A program made the translations under genes and the position numbers. Shown in pieces: positions 1 through 8,712 of a stretch of DNA of 64,000 nucleotides. Under the pieces are notes generated by a model. It was given only the letters and a program-made list of their open reading frames with translations. It searched no databases and was not told the DNA's origin. The stretch is from the NCBI RefSeq assembly GCF_900100435.1, contig NZ_FNEX01000008.1, positions 124,001 through 188,000 on the forward strand. The letters are read 5' to 3'. This DNA comes from Pedobacter sp. ok626. Lineage in GTDB: Bacteria > Bacteroidota > Bacteroidia > Sphingobacteriales > Sphingobacteriaceae. Each line of letters begins with the position of its first letter. Position 1 is the first letter of the stretch.

Positions 1-550
1 TAACAGTCTTATCTTTCCCCAATCCTTTTATAAGGTCTCGGATCTCAGATAGCTGGTTTGGATCTAGTCCCGAGGTGGGCTCATCCAGGATCAATACTTC
101 AGGATTATGAATAATGGCCTGCGCCAGTCCTACCCTTTGCTTGTACCCTTTTGATAGCATCGCTATCTTTTTATGCTGTTCGGCAGTTAAACCGACTTGT
201 TTAATGATTTCTTCTACCCTCAGCGCAGCATCTTTCAATTGATAAGTATTGGCTACAAACAACAAAAACTCCTTCACATACATATCCATATATAAAGGTG
301 TATTTTCTGGAAGATAGCCCATGATCCTTCTCATTTCGAGGTTTTGAGTCTGACTGTCGTAACCACATAAACTGGCAGTTCCAGATGTAGGTTTTAAATA
401 GCCGGTAAGCATACGCATAGTGGTAGACTTCCCCGCTCCATTTGGCCCTAAAAAACCTAATATCCTGCCTGGCTTAGCTTCAAAACTAATCCCATCTACT
501 GCTTTTTGTTTATCGAAATGCTTGGACAGCGCGGTTACCTTAATACTCAA
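1..550 (-). CDS. gldA: Gliding-motility-type ABC transporter ATP-binding protein GldA (partial)
   Basis: ATP-binding subunit of an ABC-2 type exporter of the GldA family, acting at the inner face of the cytoplasmic membrane. The first 183 codons are visible; the 3' end lies outside the window. Seen: Walker A GPNGAGKST near residues 34-42, the ABC signature as LSKGYKQRVGLAQ, and Walker B followed by the D-loop in LILDEPTSGLDP. The start is TTG at 550-548 because an in-frame TAA lies two codons upstream and no ATG is available. Family knowledge: GldA works with GldF/GldG in gliding Bacteroidota, but this ATPase is also kept in non-gliding species, so motility should not be assumed. The membrane subunits are not in the window. 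Confidence 0.88.
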   Translation of the reverse strand, partial: MSIKVTALSKHFDKQKAVDGISFEAKPGRILGFLGPNGAGKSTTMRMLTGYLKPTSGTASLCGYDSQTQNLEMRRIMGYLPENTPLYMDMYVKEFLLFVANTYQLKDAALRVEEIIKQVGLTAEQHKKIAMLSKGYKQRVGLAQAIIHNPEVLILDEPTSGLDPNQLSEIRDLIKGLGKDKTV

Positions 551-594
551 TTTGTTTTATTTTTAGATTTTCAGCTCAAACTTCTGATCAACTT

Positions 595-621
595 CAAAAG
601 TAGGAAAAAGTTATTGCCCAA
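595..621 (-). promoter_or_regulatory. Bacteroidota-type promoter for gldA
   Basis: On the minus strand a TACTTTTG box (602-595) matches the Bacteroidota -7 consensus TAnnTTTG. A TTG lies 16 bases upstream (621-619), slightly closer than the usual 17-23. It sits 45 bases before the TTG start codon. Confidence 0.45.
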
Positions 622-677
622 ATCTTATATATTTCCTCAGTAAAATATTTCTTTTCAAAGGTTGAAGAGAGATCGAT

Positions 678-706
678 AAAATTGTTTACAATTTTATCTA
701 AGTTTG
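678..706 (+). promoter_or_regulatory. glyS promoter with overlapping dyad
   Basis: TAAGTTTG at 699-706 matches the -7 consensus TAnnTTTG and ends 7 bases before the glyS ATG, implying a very short or absent 5' leader. The nearest TTG (682-684) is only 14 bases upstream, so the -33 element is weak. A perfect inverted repeat AAAATTGT / ACAATTTT (678-685, 688-695) overlaps the -33 region and could be an operator; it is AT-rich, so chance is possible. Confidence 0.45.
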
Positions 707-713
707 CATCATT

Positions 714-2201
714 ATGGCAAAGAATACTAACGACGAGCAATTTAAAAATGTAATATCACACGCGAAGGAATACGGTTTTGTGTTTCAAAGCAGCGAAATT
801 TATGATGGGCTAAGTGCCGTATATGATTACGGACAATTGGGTGCCGAATTAAAAAACAACATCAAAACTTATTGGTGGAAAGCAATGGTACAAATGCATG
901 AAAATATTGTAGGGATAGACTCTGCCATATTTATGCATCCTAAAGTGTGGAAAGCAAGCGGGCACGTAGATGGCTTTAATGATCCTATGATTGACAATAA
1001 GGATTCTAAAAAACGTTACCGTGCCGATCAGCTCTTAGAAGATAAAATTACCCGTTATGAAAAAGACGGAAAAACAGATAAAGCAGCTAAGTTACAAGCT
1101 GATATGGATGAAGCTTTAAAAAGCGAAAACCTACAAGAATTAAAAACATTAATTGAGCAACACGAAATTGCCTGTCCTGTAAGTGGTACAAAAAACTGGA
1201 CAGACGTTCGTCAGTTCAATTTGATGTTCAGTACACAGTTTGGTGCAATGGCAGAGGGTTCTGAAGAGGTTTATCTTCGTCCCGAAACTGCTCAAGGTAT
1301 CTTCGTAAACTTCCTGAATGTACAAAAATCAGGACGCATGAAAATTCCATTCGGAATTGCACAAATCGGTAAAGCATTTAGAAATGAGGTGATTGCCCGC
1401 CAGTTCATCATGCGTATGCGCGAATTTGAACAAATGGAGATGCAATTCTTTGTTCGACCAGGTGAAGATCAGAAATGGTTCGCTTACTGGAAAGAAGCAC
1501 GTTTAAAATGGCATTTGGCATTGGGCACTTCTGCCGATAAATATCGTTTCCACGACCATGTTAAATTAGCGCATTATGCCAATGCAGCTACTGACATTGA
1601 GTTCGAATTCCCATTTGGCTTTAAAGAAGTTGAAGGTATTCATAGCCGCACTGATTTCGATTTAACACAGCATCAGGAGTTCTCTGGCAAGAAAATGCAG
1701 TACTTTGATAATGATTTGAACGAGGAAGGTAAGCCTTATGGAAACTATGTTCCTTACGTAATTGAAACTTCAATTGGTTTGGACCGTATGTTCCTTTTAA
1801 CCATGATCAATGCTTTTGAAGAAGAAGACTTAAGCACAGAAGAAAAACAAGACAGCAGAACGTTGTTACGTTTACACCCATGTTTAGCTCCTTATAAAGT
1901 AGCGATCTTCCCTTTAACGAAGAAAGATGGTCTGCCTGAAAAAGCAAAAGAGATCATGAATAACTTAAAGCTTGATTTCAATTGCATTTACGAAGAGAAA
2001 GATGCGATAGGTAAGCGTTACCGTCGCCAGGATGCTATTGGTACTCCTTTCTGTGTAACGGTTGATCACCAGACATTAGAAGACAATACAGTTACCATTC
2101 GTCACCGTGATACAATGGAACAGCAGCGAATTGAGATTAAACACCTTGATGAGATCATTGCAAGTAAAACAAGTTGGAAGACGCTTTTAAGAAAAGATTA
2201 A
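714..2201 (+). CDS. glyS: Glycine--tRNA ligase (single-chain, eukaryote-like type)
   Basis: Charges tRNA-Gly with glycine in the cytoplasm. The 495-residue protein is the class II alpha2-type GlyRS used by Bacteroidota, not the alpha/beta two-subunit bacterial form. Seen: the class II core with VYLRPETAQGIFVNF (about residues 186-200), motif 2 region GKAFRNEVIARQFIMRMREFEQMEMQ and motif 3 YVIETSIGLDRM, followed by a C-terminal anticodon-binding domain beginning near HPCLAPYKVAIFPL. Length is normal for the family. ATG start with a -7 box directly upstream. Monocistronic: a strong terminator follows within 3 bases of the stop. Confidence 0.97.
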   Translation: MAKNTNDEQFKNVISHAKEYGFVFQSSEIYDGLSAVYDYGQLGAELKNNIKTYWWKAMVQMHENIVGIDSAIFMHPKVWKASGHVDGFNDPMIDNKDSKKRYRADQLLEDKITRYEKDGKTDKAAKLQADMDEALKSENLQELKTLIEQHEIACPVSGTKNWTDVRQFNLMFSTQFGAMAEGSEEVYLRPETAQGIFVNFLNVQKSGRMKIPFGIAQIGKAFRNEVIARQFIMRMREFEQMEMQFFVRPGEDQKWFAYWKEARLKWHLALGTSADKYRFHDHVKLAHYANAATDIEFEFPFGFKEVEGIHSRTDFDLTQHQEFSGKKMQYFDNDLNEEGKPYGNYVPYVIETSIGLDRMFLLTMINAFEEEDLSTEEKQDSRTLLRLHPCLAPYKVAIFPLTKKDGLPEKAKEIMNNLKLDFNCIYEEKDAIGKRYRRQDAIGTPFCVTVDHQTLEDNTVTIRHRDTMEQQRIEIKHLDEIIASKTSWKTLLRKD

Positions 2202-2203
2202 TT

Positions 2204-2240
2204 AAAAACCCCGTTTGCGAATAGTAAACGGGGTTTTTTG
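2204..2240 (+). terminator. Rho-independent terminator after glyS
   Basis: Stem CCCCGTTT (2209-2216) pairs with AAACGGGG (2226-2233), extended by A/T pairs, followed by six T at 2234-2239. Confidence 0.9.
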
Positions 2241-2378
2241 TTACCCTATTGGTAAAATGCCCAAACTTTATCCATTTGTCGGACCACGGGCAGCACCAAC
2301 TATTTTACTGCCTTTAATTGAACCAGCTCCTATTCCTATAAGAAGTACTAAAGCGCTGCCTTTTGCGTTACCAGAACT

Positions 2379-3065
2379 ATGAAACCTTTAATCGTGCTTT
2401 TAATATGGCTTATTCCGGGCTTAAACACATCTGTATCACTTAAAGCTCAAAGCAGCAGCTCATGGTCTGAGGAAGAGTTAAGGATGGCGAATACTGCCAA
2501 AAATGCAAGATATCTTAACTCCGAGGAGAAAGATCTGGTAATGTATATGAACCTGGCACGCATAAACGGCGAAAAGTTCTTTAAAACCTACTTCCAGGAG
2601 TTTTTAGAGACCTATAACCAGGAAATGGCGCAATACAGCAATTACAACCAGCTAAGAATAGATAAAGATCGCTATTATAAAAGCCTGGAAAAAGATTTAA
2701 AACCCGTAAAAAATCTACCCGTACTCTATCCCGATGAAGCTTTAAGCTGGGTAGCACAACAACATGCTAAAGACATGAACAAGTATAATTATGCAAATCA
2801 TAATTCAAAAGATGGGCGCTCGGCTAAAGACAGGATCAGCAGCACATACCCTAAAAGAGCTCTAGGAGAAAATCTGGCCTTCGGCTTTCCTACCGGCCTT
2901 GGTAATGTTTGCATGCTTTTATTAGACAAAGGCGTTCCAGGCCTTGGCCATAGAAAGCTAATTATCAACACCACATTGAAACTAAACTACGTTGGGGTAA
3001 GTATACAGCCACATAAAGGGTATAGATATTGTTCGGTAACAGATTTCGTTGCCTTGCCAATTTAA
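2379..3065 (+). CDS. Secreted CAP (SCP/PR-1) domain protein
   Basis: 228 residues with an N-terminal signal peptide (hydrophobic stretch about residues 3-22, ending before KAQ). The C-terminal half is a CAP domain: a conserved His in ANHNS (near residue 140), the GEN motif in RALGENLAFGF and a second conserved His in GLGHRKLI, then a beta strand with YVGVSIQ. Family knowledge: bacterial CAP proteins are exported and their biochemical role is mostly unknown. The conserved His/Glu cluster appears complete. It stands alone between the glyS terminator and the sulfatase gene 40 bases downstream. A 41-codon upstream ORF ends in ATGA overlap with this start but looks non-coding. Confidence 0.8.
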   Translation: MKPLIVLLIWLIPGLNTSVSLKAQSSSSWSEEELRMANTAKNARYLNSEEKDLVMYMNLARINGEKFFKTYFQEFLETYNQEMAQYSNYNQLRIDKDRYYKSLEKDLKPVKNLPVLYPDEALSWVAQQHAKDMNKYNYANHNSKDGRSAKDRISSTYPKRALGENLAFGFPTGLGNVCMLLLDKGVPGLGHRKLIINTTLKLNYVGVSIQPHKGYRYCSVTDFVALPI

Positions 3066-3105
3066 CCTGCAAAATTCTTAAATTGGCGCCCTCAACTACA
3101 TTCGT

Positions 3106-5034
3106 TTGAAAAGAAAGAATCCTATTGCAGTAAATCTGTACCTGGCCCTAGCCTACCGCTTCCTGATTATCATGGAGCTATATACCCTATGCCGCATCGC
3201 ATTTTATGCTTTTAACCACACCCTATTTCAGCACATTACGCTGCCAAAATACCTGTACATCTTGTGGGGCGGATTAAAGTTTGATGTATCTGCACTGATC
3301 TATATCAATGCAATATTTATTTTTTTACATCTTCTTCCTATCCCCTTCAAATACAACGAGGGCTATCAGCGTTTTTGCAAATGGCTTTTTATCATTAGCA
3401 ACAGCATTGGCATTTTGGCCAACTTTGCAGACTTTGCTTATTATAAATATACACTTAAAAGAACCACAGCAACTGTTTTTAGCCAATTTGGCAACGAACA
3501 GAATAAGTTTAAACTGTTGGTAGATTTTTTAAGCGACTACTGGTACCTTATTATACTTTACGCTGCTTTTATCTGGTTTTTCATCAGGCTGTATGATAAA
3601 ATTACCATTAAAAAAGAAAGCCGGCTTAAATGGCCGGCTTACCTGATACAAACTGTTGTTATGGCTGCAGTTGCAGTGCTTTGTATTGTAGGCGTACGCG
3701 GTGGATGGGGCTCTGAAACCCGACCTATAACCTTAAGCAATGCAGGGGAATTTGTAGACACACCCGATCAAATGAGCCTGGTACTAAACACGCCGTTTTG
3801 TATATTCAGGACCCTAAAATCTTCAAGGCTGAAACCGGTAAACTACTACGACGAGCAAATTTTAAACTCCATTTATAACCCTATTCATCAACCTGCAGAC
3901 ACTGCCGCTTTTAAAAAGCTGAATGTTGTTTTCCTGATCATTGAAAGTTTAGGAAAAGAACATATTGGTGGCCTAAACAAAGATTTGATGGATGGAAAAT
4001 ATAAAGGTTACACCCCTTTTATTGATTCGCTGATCCCCCAGGGCTACACCTTTACCCATACTTATGCCAATGGACGAAAATCTATTGATGCCTTACCATC
4101 TATAATTTCAGGAATACCGTCTATCCGTGAACCCTTTGTTCTTTCAGTATATTCAGGGAATAAAACGACTAGTATTGCCAAGCTCCTAGGTGACGAAGGA
4201 TATGAAACTGCATTTTTCCATGGTGCGCCAAATGGCTCAATGGGCTTTTCATCTTATACGAACTTAGCTGGAATTAAACATTATTACGGACTAAATGAGT
4301 ATGGAAAAACCAGCGACTTTGATGGTACCTGGGGAATTTGGGACGATCCATTTATGCAATATATGGCCAAAACGATGAACACGCTAAAACAACCTTTTTT
4401 CTCGGCCTTTTTCTCCGTCTCATCTCACCACCCATTCAAACTACCAGAAAAATATGTTGGCAAATTCCCTAAAGGTCCGCTTCCTGTACAAGAATTACTA
4501 GGTTATACAGATATGGCTTTACGTAATTTCTTTAAAACTGCCGAGACGATGCCATGGTATAAAAACACCTTATTTGTATTGTGTGCCGACCATGCTACAG
4601 TATCCTATTTTCCAGAGTACCAAACTACTCCCGGCTATTTCTCTATTCCAATCCTTCTATATTACCCTGGTGGCAACTTAAAAGGAAAAACGGATAAAAT
4701 AATGCAACAAATAGATATCATGCCTACTGTTTTAAACTATTTGAATTATGACAAACCTTACTTTGCGCTAGGTTTTGATGCTTTTAATAAAAATCCAGAT
4801 AACTTCGCGGTAAACAACAACGATGGTACTTTTAGTTTTTATCAGGGAGATTACCTCCTGATCAATGATGGAAAAATAAATCTTTCCTTGTATAATTTAA
4901 AAACGGACAGACTAACCAAAAACAACCTCCTGGATAAAGAACCACTAGTTACCGCGAAGATGGAAAAATACTTAAAAGCCTTTATTCAGCAATACAACAA
5001 CAGGATGATTGAAAATAAACTAACAGTAAAATAA
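3106..5034 (+). CDS. LTA synthase family membrane sulfatase-like phosphotransferase
   Basis: 642 residues: about five N-terminal transmembrane segments (residues 10-200) and a large extracytoplasmic domain of the alkaline phosphatase/sulfatase superfamily. Seen: VVFLIIESLGKEH (first metal-site Glu), the nucleophile region GRKSIDALPSI, SSHHPFKLP and the metal site CADHAT near the C-terminus. Family knowledge: such proteins transfer phosphoglycerol or similar head groups to lipids or glycans; Bacteroidota lack classical lipoteichoic acid, so the substrate is unknown, and envelope glycan decoration is the likeliest role. Start is TTG at 3106. GtrA follows 4 bases downstream, suggesting a two-gene envelope operon. 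Confidence 0.8.
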   Translation: MKRKNPIAVNLYLALAYRFLIIMELYTLCRIAFYAFNHTLFQHITLPKYLYILWGGLKFDVSALIYINAIFIFLHLLPIPFKYNEGYQRFCKWLFIISNSIGILANFADFAYYKYTLKRTTATVFSQFGNEQNKFKLLVDFLSDYWYLIILYAAFIWFFIRLYDKITIKKESRLKWPAYLIQTVVMAAVAVLCIVGVRGGWGSETRPITLSNAGEFVDTPDQMSLVLNTPFCIFRTLKSSRLKPVNYYDEQILNSIYNPIHQPADTAAFKKLNVVFLIIESLGKEHIGGLNKDLMDGKYKGYTPFIDSLIPQGYTFTHTYANGRKSIDALPSIISGIPSIREPFVLSVYSGNKTTSIAKLLGDEGYETAFFHGAPNGSMGFSSYTNLAGIKHYYGLNEYGKTSDFDGTWGIWDDPFMQYMAKTMNTLKQPFFSAFFSVSSHHPFKLPEKYVGKFPKGPLPVQELLGYTDMALRNFFKTAETMPWYKNTLFVLCADHATVSYFPEYQTTPGYFSIPILLYYPGGNLKGKTDKIMQQIDIMPTVLNYLNYDKPYFALGFDAFNKNPDNFAVNNNDGTFSFYQGDYLLINDGKINLSLYNLKTDRLTKNNLLDKEPLVTAKMEKYLKAFIQQYNNRMIENKLTVK

Positions 5035-5038
5035 CCAG

Positions 5039-5530
5039 ATGCGTAAATTCCTGTTAAAAATTATAGACTTCTTTTACCCGCCTTTCTCTAACTGGCTGCC
5101 TTTACACACCTTCAGATATCTCGTGTCAGGAGGTACAACAGCAGTTTGTGGAATTGTGAGTTACTACATTGCCTACAACTGGATTTTGCATCAGGAAAAT
5201 ATTCATGTTGATTTCCCTTTTCTACCGAAACTGGTCACAGCACACTCCGCAGCCTTAATCATCAGTACATTCATTAGTTTCTCGATAGGCTTCACCTTAA
5301 ATAAATACCTGGTTTTCACAAAATCAAACTTAAAAGGAAGGATACAAATGTTCAGGTATGCAGCCGTTTTAGGTATCAATTTTGGACTTAATCTGGCCAT
5401 GCTAAAATACATGGTTGAAGGATTACATTTCTATCCATCTATATCCCAAGCCTTCATCACCATTACACTCTCGTTGTGTAGTTATTTTCTCCAAAAGCAT
5501 TTCACATTCAGGGTAAAAAAACATCCTTAA
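5039..5530 (+). CDS. GtrA family membrane protein
   Basis: 163 residues with four predicted transmembrane helices (about 30-47, 70-87, 103-122, 130-150) and the GtrA signature region FRYLVSGGTTAVCGIVSYY near the first helix plus LNKYLVF and YFLQKHFTF near the end. Family knowledge: GtrA proteins are thought to flip or present lipid-linked sugars for polysaccharide decoration. It lies 4 bases after the LTA-synthase-like gene and is probably co-transcribed with it. Confidence 0.85.
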   Translation: MRKFLLKIIDFFYPPFSNWLPLHTFRYLVSGGTTAVCGIVSYYIAYNWILHQENIHVDFPFLPKLVTAHSAALIISTFISFSIGFTLNKYLVFTKSNLKGRIQMFRYAAVLGINFGLNLAMLKYMVEGLHFYPSISQAFITITLSLCSYFLQKHFTFRVKKHP

Positions 5531-5565
5531 CTATATTTCATTTTAAGGTCACTAGATCGTTTATT

Positions 5566-5597
5566 TTGGTGAATAGCTTAAGTATTGAGTATATTTG
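5566..5597 (+). promoter_or_regulatory. Promoter for the aromatic amino acid hydroxylase
   Basis: TTG at 5566-5568 and a consensus -7 box TATATTTG at 5590-5597, separated by 21 bases, ending 22 bases before the ATG at 5620. Confidence 0.65.
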
Positions 5598-5619
5598 CTA
5601 ATAAAAACCAAAGGTTAAA

Positions 5620-7404
5620 ATGAGTGATTTTAATGACTTTAATAATCCGCAGGTAGCTAAGCTACCGAAGCATTTAAGGCAATTTATTGTTGATCAACAC
5701 TATGAGAAATATACACCTATAGATCAGGCGGTTTGGCGTTATGTAATGCGTCAGAATTATAGTTATTTGAAGCATGTCGCATTTTATCCTTACATCAAAG
5801 GTCTTCAACGAGCAGGTTTAAGTATCGAGCATATTCCTGATCTGCAAACCATGAACGACAACCTCGGCAAAATAGGTTGGGGAGCGGTTACGGTAGATGG
5901 TTTTATCCCTCCTGCTGCATTTATGGAATATCAGGCTTACCGTGTATTGGTGATCGCTGCTGACATCCGTCAGATCAATCATATTGAATACACACCGGCA
6001 CCAGATATTATTCATGAATCAGCCGGACATGCACCCATTATTGCTGATGCAGACTACAATAGTTACTTAAGCTATTTTGGCTCTATTGGCGCGAAGGCCA
6101 TGTTCTCTTCCAAAGATTTTGAATTATATGAGTCCATCCGCAACCTTTCTATTTTAAAAGAGGCTGTCGACGCCCCTGCCGAAGATATCGCAAGAGCGGA
6201 AAAGCAATTGCAACAGATTAGTGAAAACATGGGCGAACCATCTGAAATGGCTTTACTGAGCAGATTGCATTGGTGGACCGTAGAGTATGGTTTAATTGGC
6301 ACATTGGAAGACCCTAAAATTTACGGTGCAGGTTTGCTTTCTTCTATTGGCGAAAGCGCTAGCTGCATGAGCGATAAAGTAGAAAAACTATGGTACAATA
6401 TAGATACACTTAATTACAGCTACGATATTACTAAGCCGCAGCCACAGCTATTTGTAACGGAGAATTTCCAAAACCTGATTGATGTTTTAGAGACTTTTGC
6501 AGATACGATGGCCTTTAGAAAAGGTGGAACGGAAAGCATTGTAAAAGCAATTGAATGTAAAAACCCAGCAACTGCGGTATACAGCTCAGGTCTACAGGTA
6601 ACCGGAGTATTCACAGATATGGGCATTGACAGCAACGATGCACTTACTTTTATAAAAACAACAGGCCCATCGGCCATTGCCGTAGCTAACAAACAACTTG
6701 AAGGACATGGCAAGTTTCACCATAAAGACGGATTCTCATCCCCAGTTGGAAGATTGAAAAATCAAACTTCGGCACTGGAAGATTTGAGTTTGGAACAATT
6801 AAAAGAACTAGGAATTGAAACCGGTAAACGTGCAGACTTAACTTTTGAAAGTGGTATTCATGTAAATGGATTGGTTAAAGAAATTCTGCAACATGAAAAC
6901 AAAACCATATTGATCTCATTTGAGGATTGTACGGTTAAAGAAAGTAATGGAAATGTGCTTTTCCAACCAGAATGGGGAATGTATGATATGGCTGTAGGTG
7001 AATCCATCGTTTCAGTATTTAACGGAGCGGCGGATAAAGATGCTTACGAAGAGATTACGCACATTAGTGATAAGCAGACGCATAAAGTTGTTTACGACGA
7101 GAAAACCCAACAGCTGCACGCTATTTATAGAACGGTACGCCAAATCCGCGAAAACGGAACGAATCAGGAACAATTGCCTATTCTATTTGAGCGCCTGAAA
7201 TCGGAATACCGACACGACTGGCTTTCGGCTATGGAGATTTTGGAGATCTTATACCACAAACAGCTTTACCCTGAATTGGAAAAAGAAGTCCGCAATTACC
7301 TGGAACTTAAATCGGCAAATGAAGCCGATCATACCAAATTGATTAACGATGGCTTACACGTTATCGAAAATCCAGTTACCCAATTGATCAACAACGAAGA
7401 CTAA
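5620..7404 (+). CDS. phhA: Aromatic amino acid hydroxylase (phenylalanine 4-monooxygenase, long form)
   Basis: Pterin- and iron-dependent hydroxylase, predicted to convert phenylalanine to tyrosine and feed the tyrosine catabolic genes that follow. The catalytic domain is in residues 1-300: VDGFIPPAAFMEYQA, the iron-binding HESAGH with His132 and His137, and HWWTVEYGLIG carrying the third, Glu ligand. At 594 residues it is about twice as long as the classic bacterial enzyme (about 260-300). The extra C-terminal half (about residues 300-594) has no motif I recognise; similar long forms are known in some Bacillus and Bacteroidota genomes. An SDR gene follows 7 bases downstream. Substrate (Phe versus Trp or Tyr) is inferred from context. 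Confidence 0.88.
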   Translation: MSDFNDFNNPQVAKLPKHLRQFIVDQHYEKYTPIDQAVWRYVMRQNYSYLKHVAFYPYIKGLQRAGLSIEHIPDLQTMNDNLGKIGWGAVTVDGFIPPAAFMEYQAYRVLVIAADIRQINHIEYTPAPDIIHESAGHAPIIADADYNSYLSYFGSIGAKAMFSSKDFELYESIRNLSILKEAVDAPAEDIARAEKQLQQISENMGEPSEMALLSRLHWWTVEYGLIGTLEDPKIYGAGLLSSIGESASCMSDKVEKLWYNIDTLNYSYDITKPQPQLFVTENFQNLIDVLETFADTMAFRKGGTESIVKAIECKNPATAVYSSGLQVTGVFTDMGIDSNDALTFIKTTGPSAIAVANKQLEGHGKFHHKDGFSSPVGRLKNQTSALEDLSLEQLKELGIETGKRADLTFESGIHVNGLVKEILQHENKTILISFEDCTVKESNGNVLFQPEWGMYDMAVGESIVSVFNGAADKDAYEEITHISDKQTHKVVYDEKTQQLHAIYRTVRQIRENGTNQEQLPILFERLKSEYRHDWLSAMEILEILYHKQLYPELEKEVRNYLELKSANEADHTKLINDGLHVIENPVTQLINNED

Positions 7405-7411
7405 GCATTAG

Positions 7412-8113
7412 ATGAATATTGTATTAACAGGTGCCAGCAGTGGAATTGGCTTTGAAGCAGCCTTAGAATTTACCCTTAATAAAGATAATAAAGTGGTTTG
7501 TATTGCCAGATCGGCAGATAAACTGCGTAAATTACTTGAAATTGCTAAAGGTATCAATCCAGAATGCACCCTACTTCCAGTAGAGTTTGATATTGTAAAT
7601 GATGATTATGCAGCATTGGTACCTTTTCTTAAAGAGAAACTAGGCAACATAGATATCCTGATCAACAATGCCGGTGCATTGATCAACAAGCCCTTCTCTG
7701 AAACCACTGGTGCGGATATGGCGAATATGTTTGAAAGCAATGTGCTTGGACATTTCAACATGATCCAGAACTTACTTCCACTGATGGGCAATGGTAGTCA
7801 CATTGTAAACATCGGCAGTATGGGCGGCTTTCAGGGTAGCGTAAAGTTCGCAGGCCTTTCGGCTTATTCAGCTAGCAAAGCAGCTTTACATGCCTTAACA
7901 GAATGCCTGGCTTTCGAACTTCTTGAAACAGGAATTAAGGTAAATTGTCTGGCGCTTGGTTCGGCGCAAACAGAGATGTTGGAACAAGCATTTCCAGGTT
8001 ATCAATCTCCTGTTCTGGCCTTCGAAATGGGTAAATATGTTGCCGACTTTGCACGTACTGGCCATAAGTTTTTCAACGGAAAAATCATCCCAGTAGCAGT
8101 AACAACGCCATAA
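7412..8113 (+). CDS. Short-chain dehydrogenase/reductase (SDR)
   Basis: 233 residues, classical SDR fold. Seen: N-terminal cofactor motif TGASSGIG, the structural NNAG motif (ILINNAGAL), a catalytic Ser in NIGSMGG and the YxxxK pair in SAYSASKAA. The first beta strand is followed by a basic residue (IARSADK), compatible with NADPH. It sits 7 bases after the hydroxylase gene, so co-transcription is likely. A role in regenerating the reduced pterin cofactor is a tempting inference, but sequence alone does not assign the substrate. Confidence 0.85.
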   Translation: MNIVLTGASSGIGFEAALEFTLNKDNKVVCIARSADKLRKLLEIAKGINPECTLLPVEFDIVNDDYAALVPFLKEKLGNIDILINNAGALINKPFSETTGADMANMFESNVLGHFNMIQNLLPLMGNGSHIVNIGSMGGFQGSVKFAGLSAYSASKAALHALTECLAFELLETGIKVNCLALGSAQTEMLEQAFPGYQSPVLAFEMGKYVADFARTGHKFFNGKIIPVAVTTP

Positions 8114-8134
8114 CCAACAAGTTATCAACAACAC

Positions 8135-8164
8135 TTGGGCTAAAGTATAATTTTAATATCTTTA
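8135..8164 (+). promoter_or_regulatory. Promoter for the NlpC/P60 gene, decides its start
   Basis: TTG (8135-8137), 19-base spacer, and TATCTTTA (8157-8164), one mismatch from TAnnTTTG. The -7 box overlaps the first possible ATG (8164), which argues that translation starts at the next in-frame ATG, 8176. Confidence 0.5.
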
Positions 8165-8175
8165 TGCCCATTGAT

Positions 8176-8712
8176 ATGAAGAGACTCCCTATTCTATTCT
8201 ATTTTCTGTTTTTTAGTGCATTTGCGGCCAAATCGCAGACGACAGTTCCTGTTCAATATCAACAACTGGTTAGCAAATTAACTGAACAAAACCCTGTAAA
8301 TCAGACCAAAAAAATCGAATCACCAAACCGATTACTAGACTTCGCAAAGTCTATGCTTGGTATTCGTTACCGCTCTGCCTCAAGTAGTCCAAGCAGAGGA
8401 TTTGATTGCTCAGGTTTTGTAAATTATGTATTTAGTAATTTCGGATTTAAGGTACCCCGCTCATCAAGAGAATTTGCTACAAGCGGGGAAGCCAAAAAGT
8501 TGGAGGATGCGAAAATCGGAGATGTGATTTTGTTCACTGGAACAAACAGCAGATCCCGGACTCCCGGTCATGTTGGTATTATTTATTCTATAAATGGAGA
8601 TGAAGTTAAATTCATCCACTCCTCTTCAGGCAATGCCAAAGGAGTAACCATATCCAGTTTAGATGAAGGCTTTTACAAAAAGCGTTTCCTGAAGGTGGTC
8701 AGTATTTTATAA
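8176..8712 (+). CDS. Secreted NlpC/P60 (C40) cell-wall peptidase
   Basis: Predicted gamma-D-glutamyl-diaminopimelate type endopeptidase acting on peptidoglycan stem peptides in the periplasm. Starting at 8176 it has 178 residues with a signal peptide (KRLPILFYFLFFSAFAAKSQ). A C40 domain fills the C-terminal two thirds: catalytic Cys in FDCSGFVNYVF, catalytic His in PGHVGIIY and a third polar site in FIHSS. An alternative start at 8164 would add an acidic four-residue extension (MPID) before the signal peptide. It ends 6 bases inside the convergent flavin reductase gene. Confidence 0.88.
   Translation: MKRLPILFYFLFFSAFAAKSQTTVPVQYQQLVSKLTEQNPVNQTKKIESPNRLLDFAKSMLGIRYRSASSSPSRGFDCSGFVNYVFSNFGFKVPRSSREFATSGEAKKLEDAKIGDVILFTGTNSRSRTPGHVGIIYSINGDEVKFIHSSSGNAKGVTISSLDEGFYKKRFLKVVSIL

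Noticed and set aside
2257..2382. 41-codon plus-strand ORF ending in ATGA overlap with the CAP gene
   Set aside because: Pro-rich sequence without a plausible leader, lying directly after a terminator; it looks like the complement of a glycine-rich frame rather than a gene.
5039..5530. GtrA gene as part of a phage glucosyltransferase cluster (gtrABC)
   Set aside because: No GtrB/GtrC or phage genes nearby; GtrA proteins are common as single genes.
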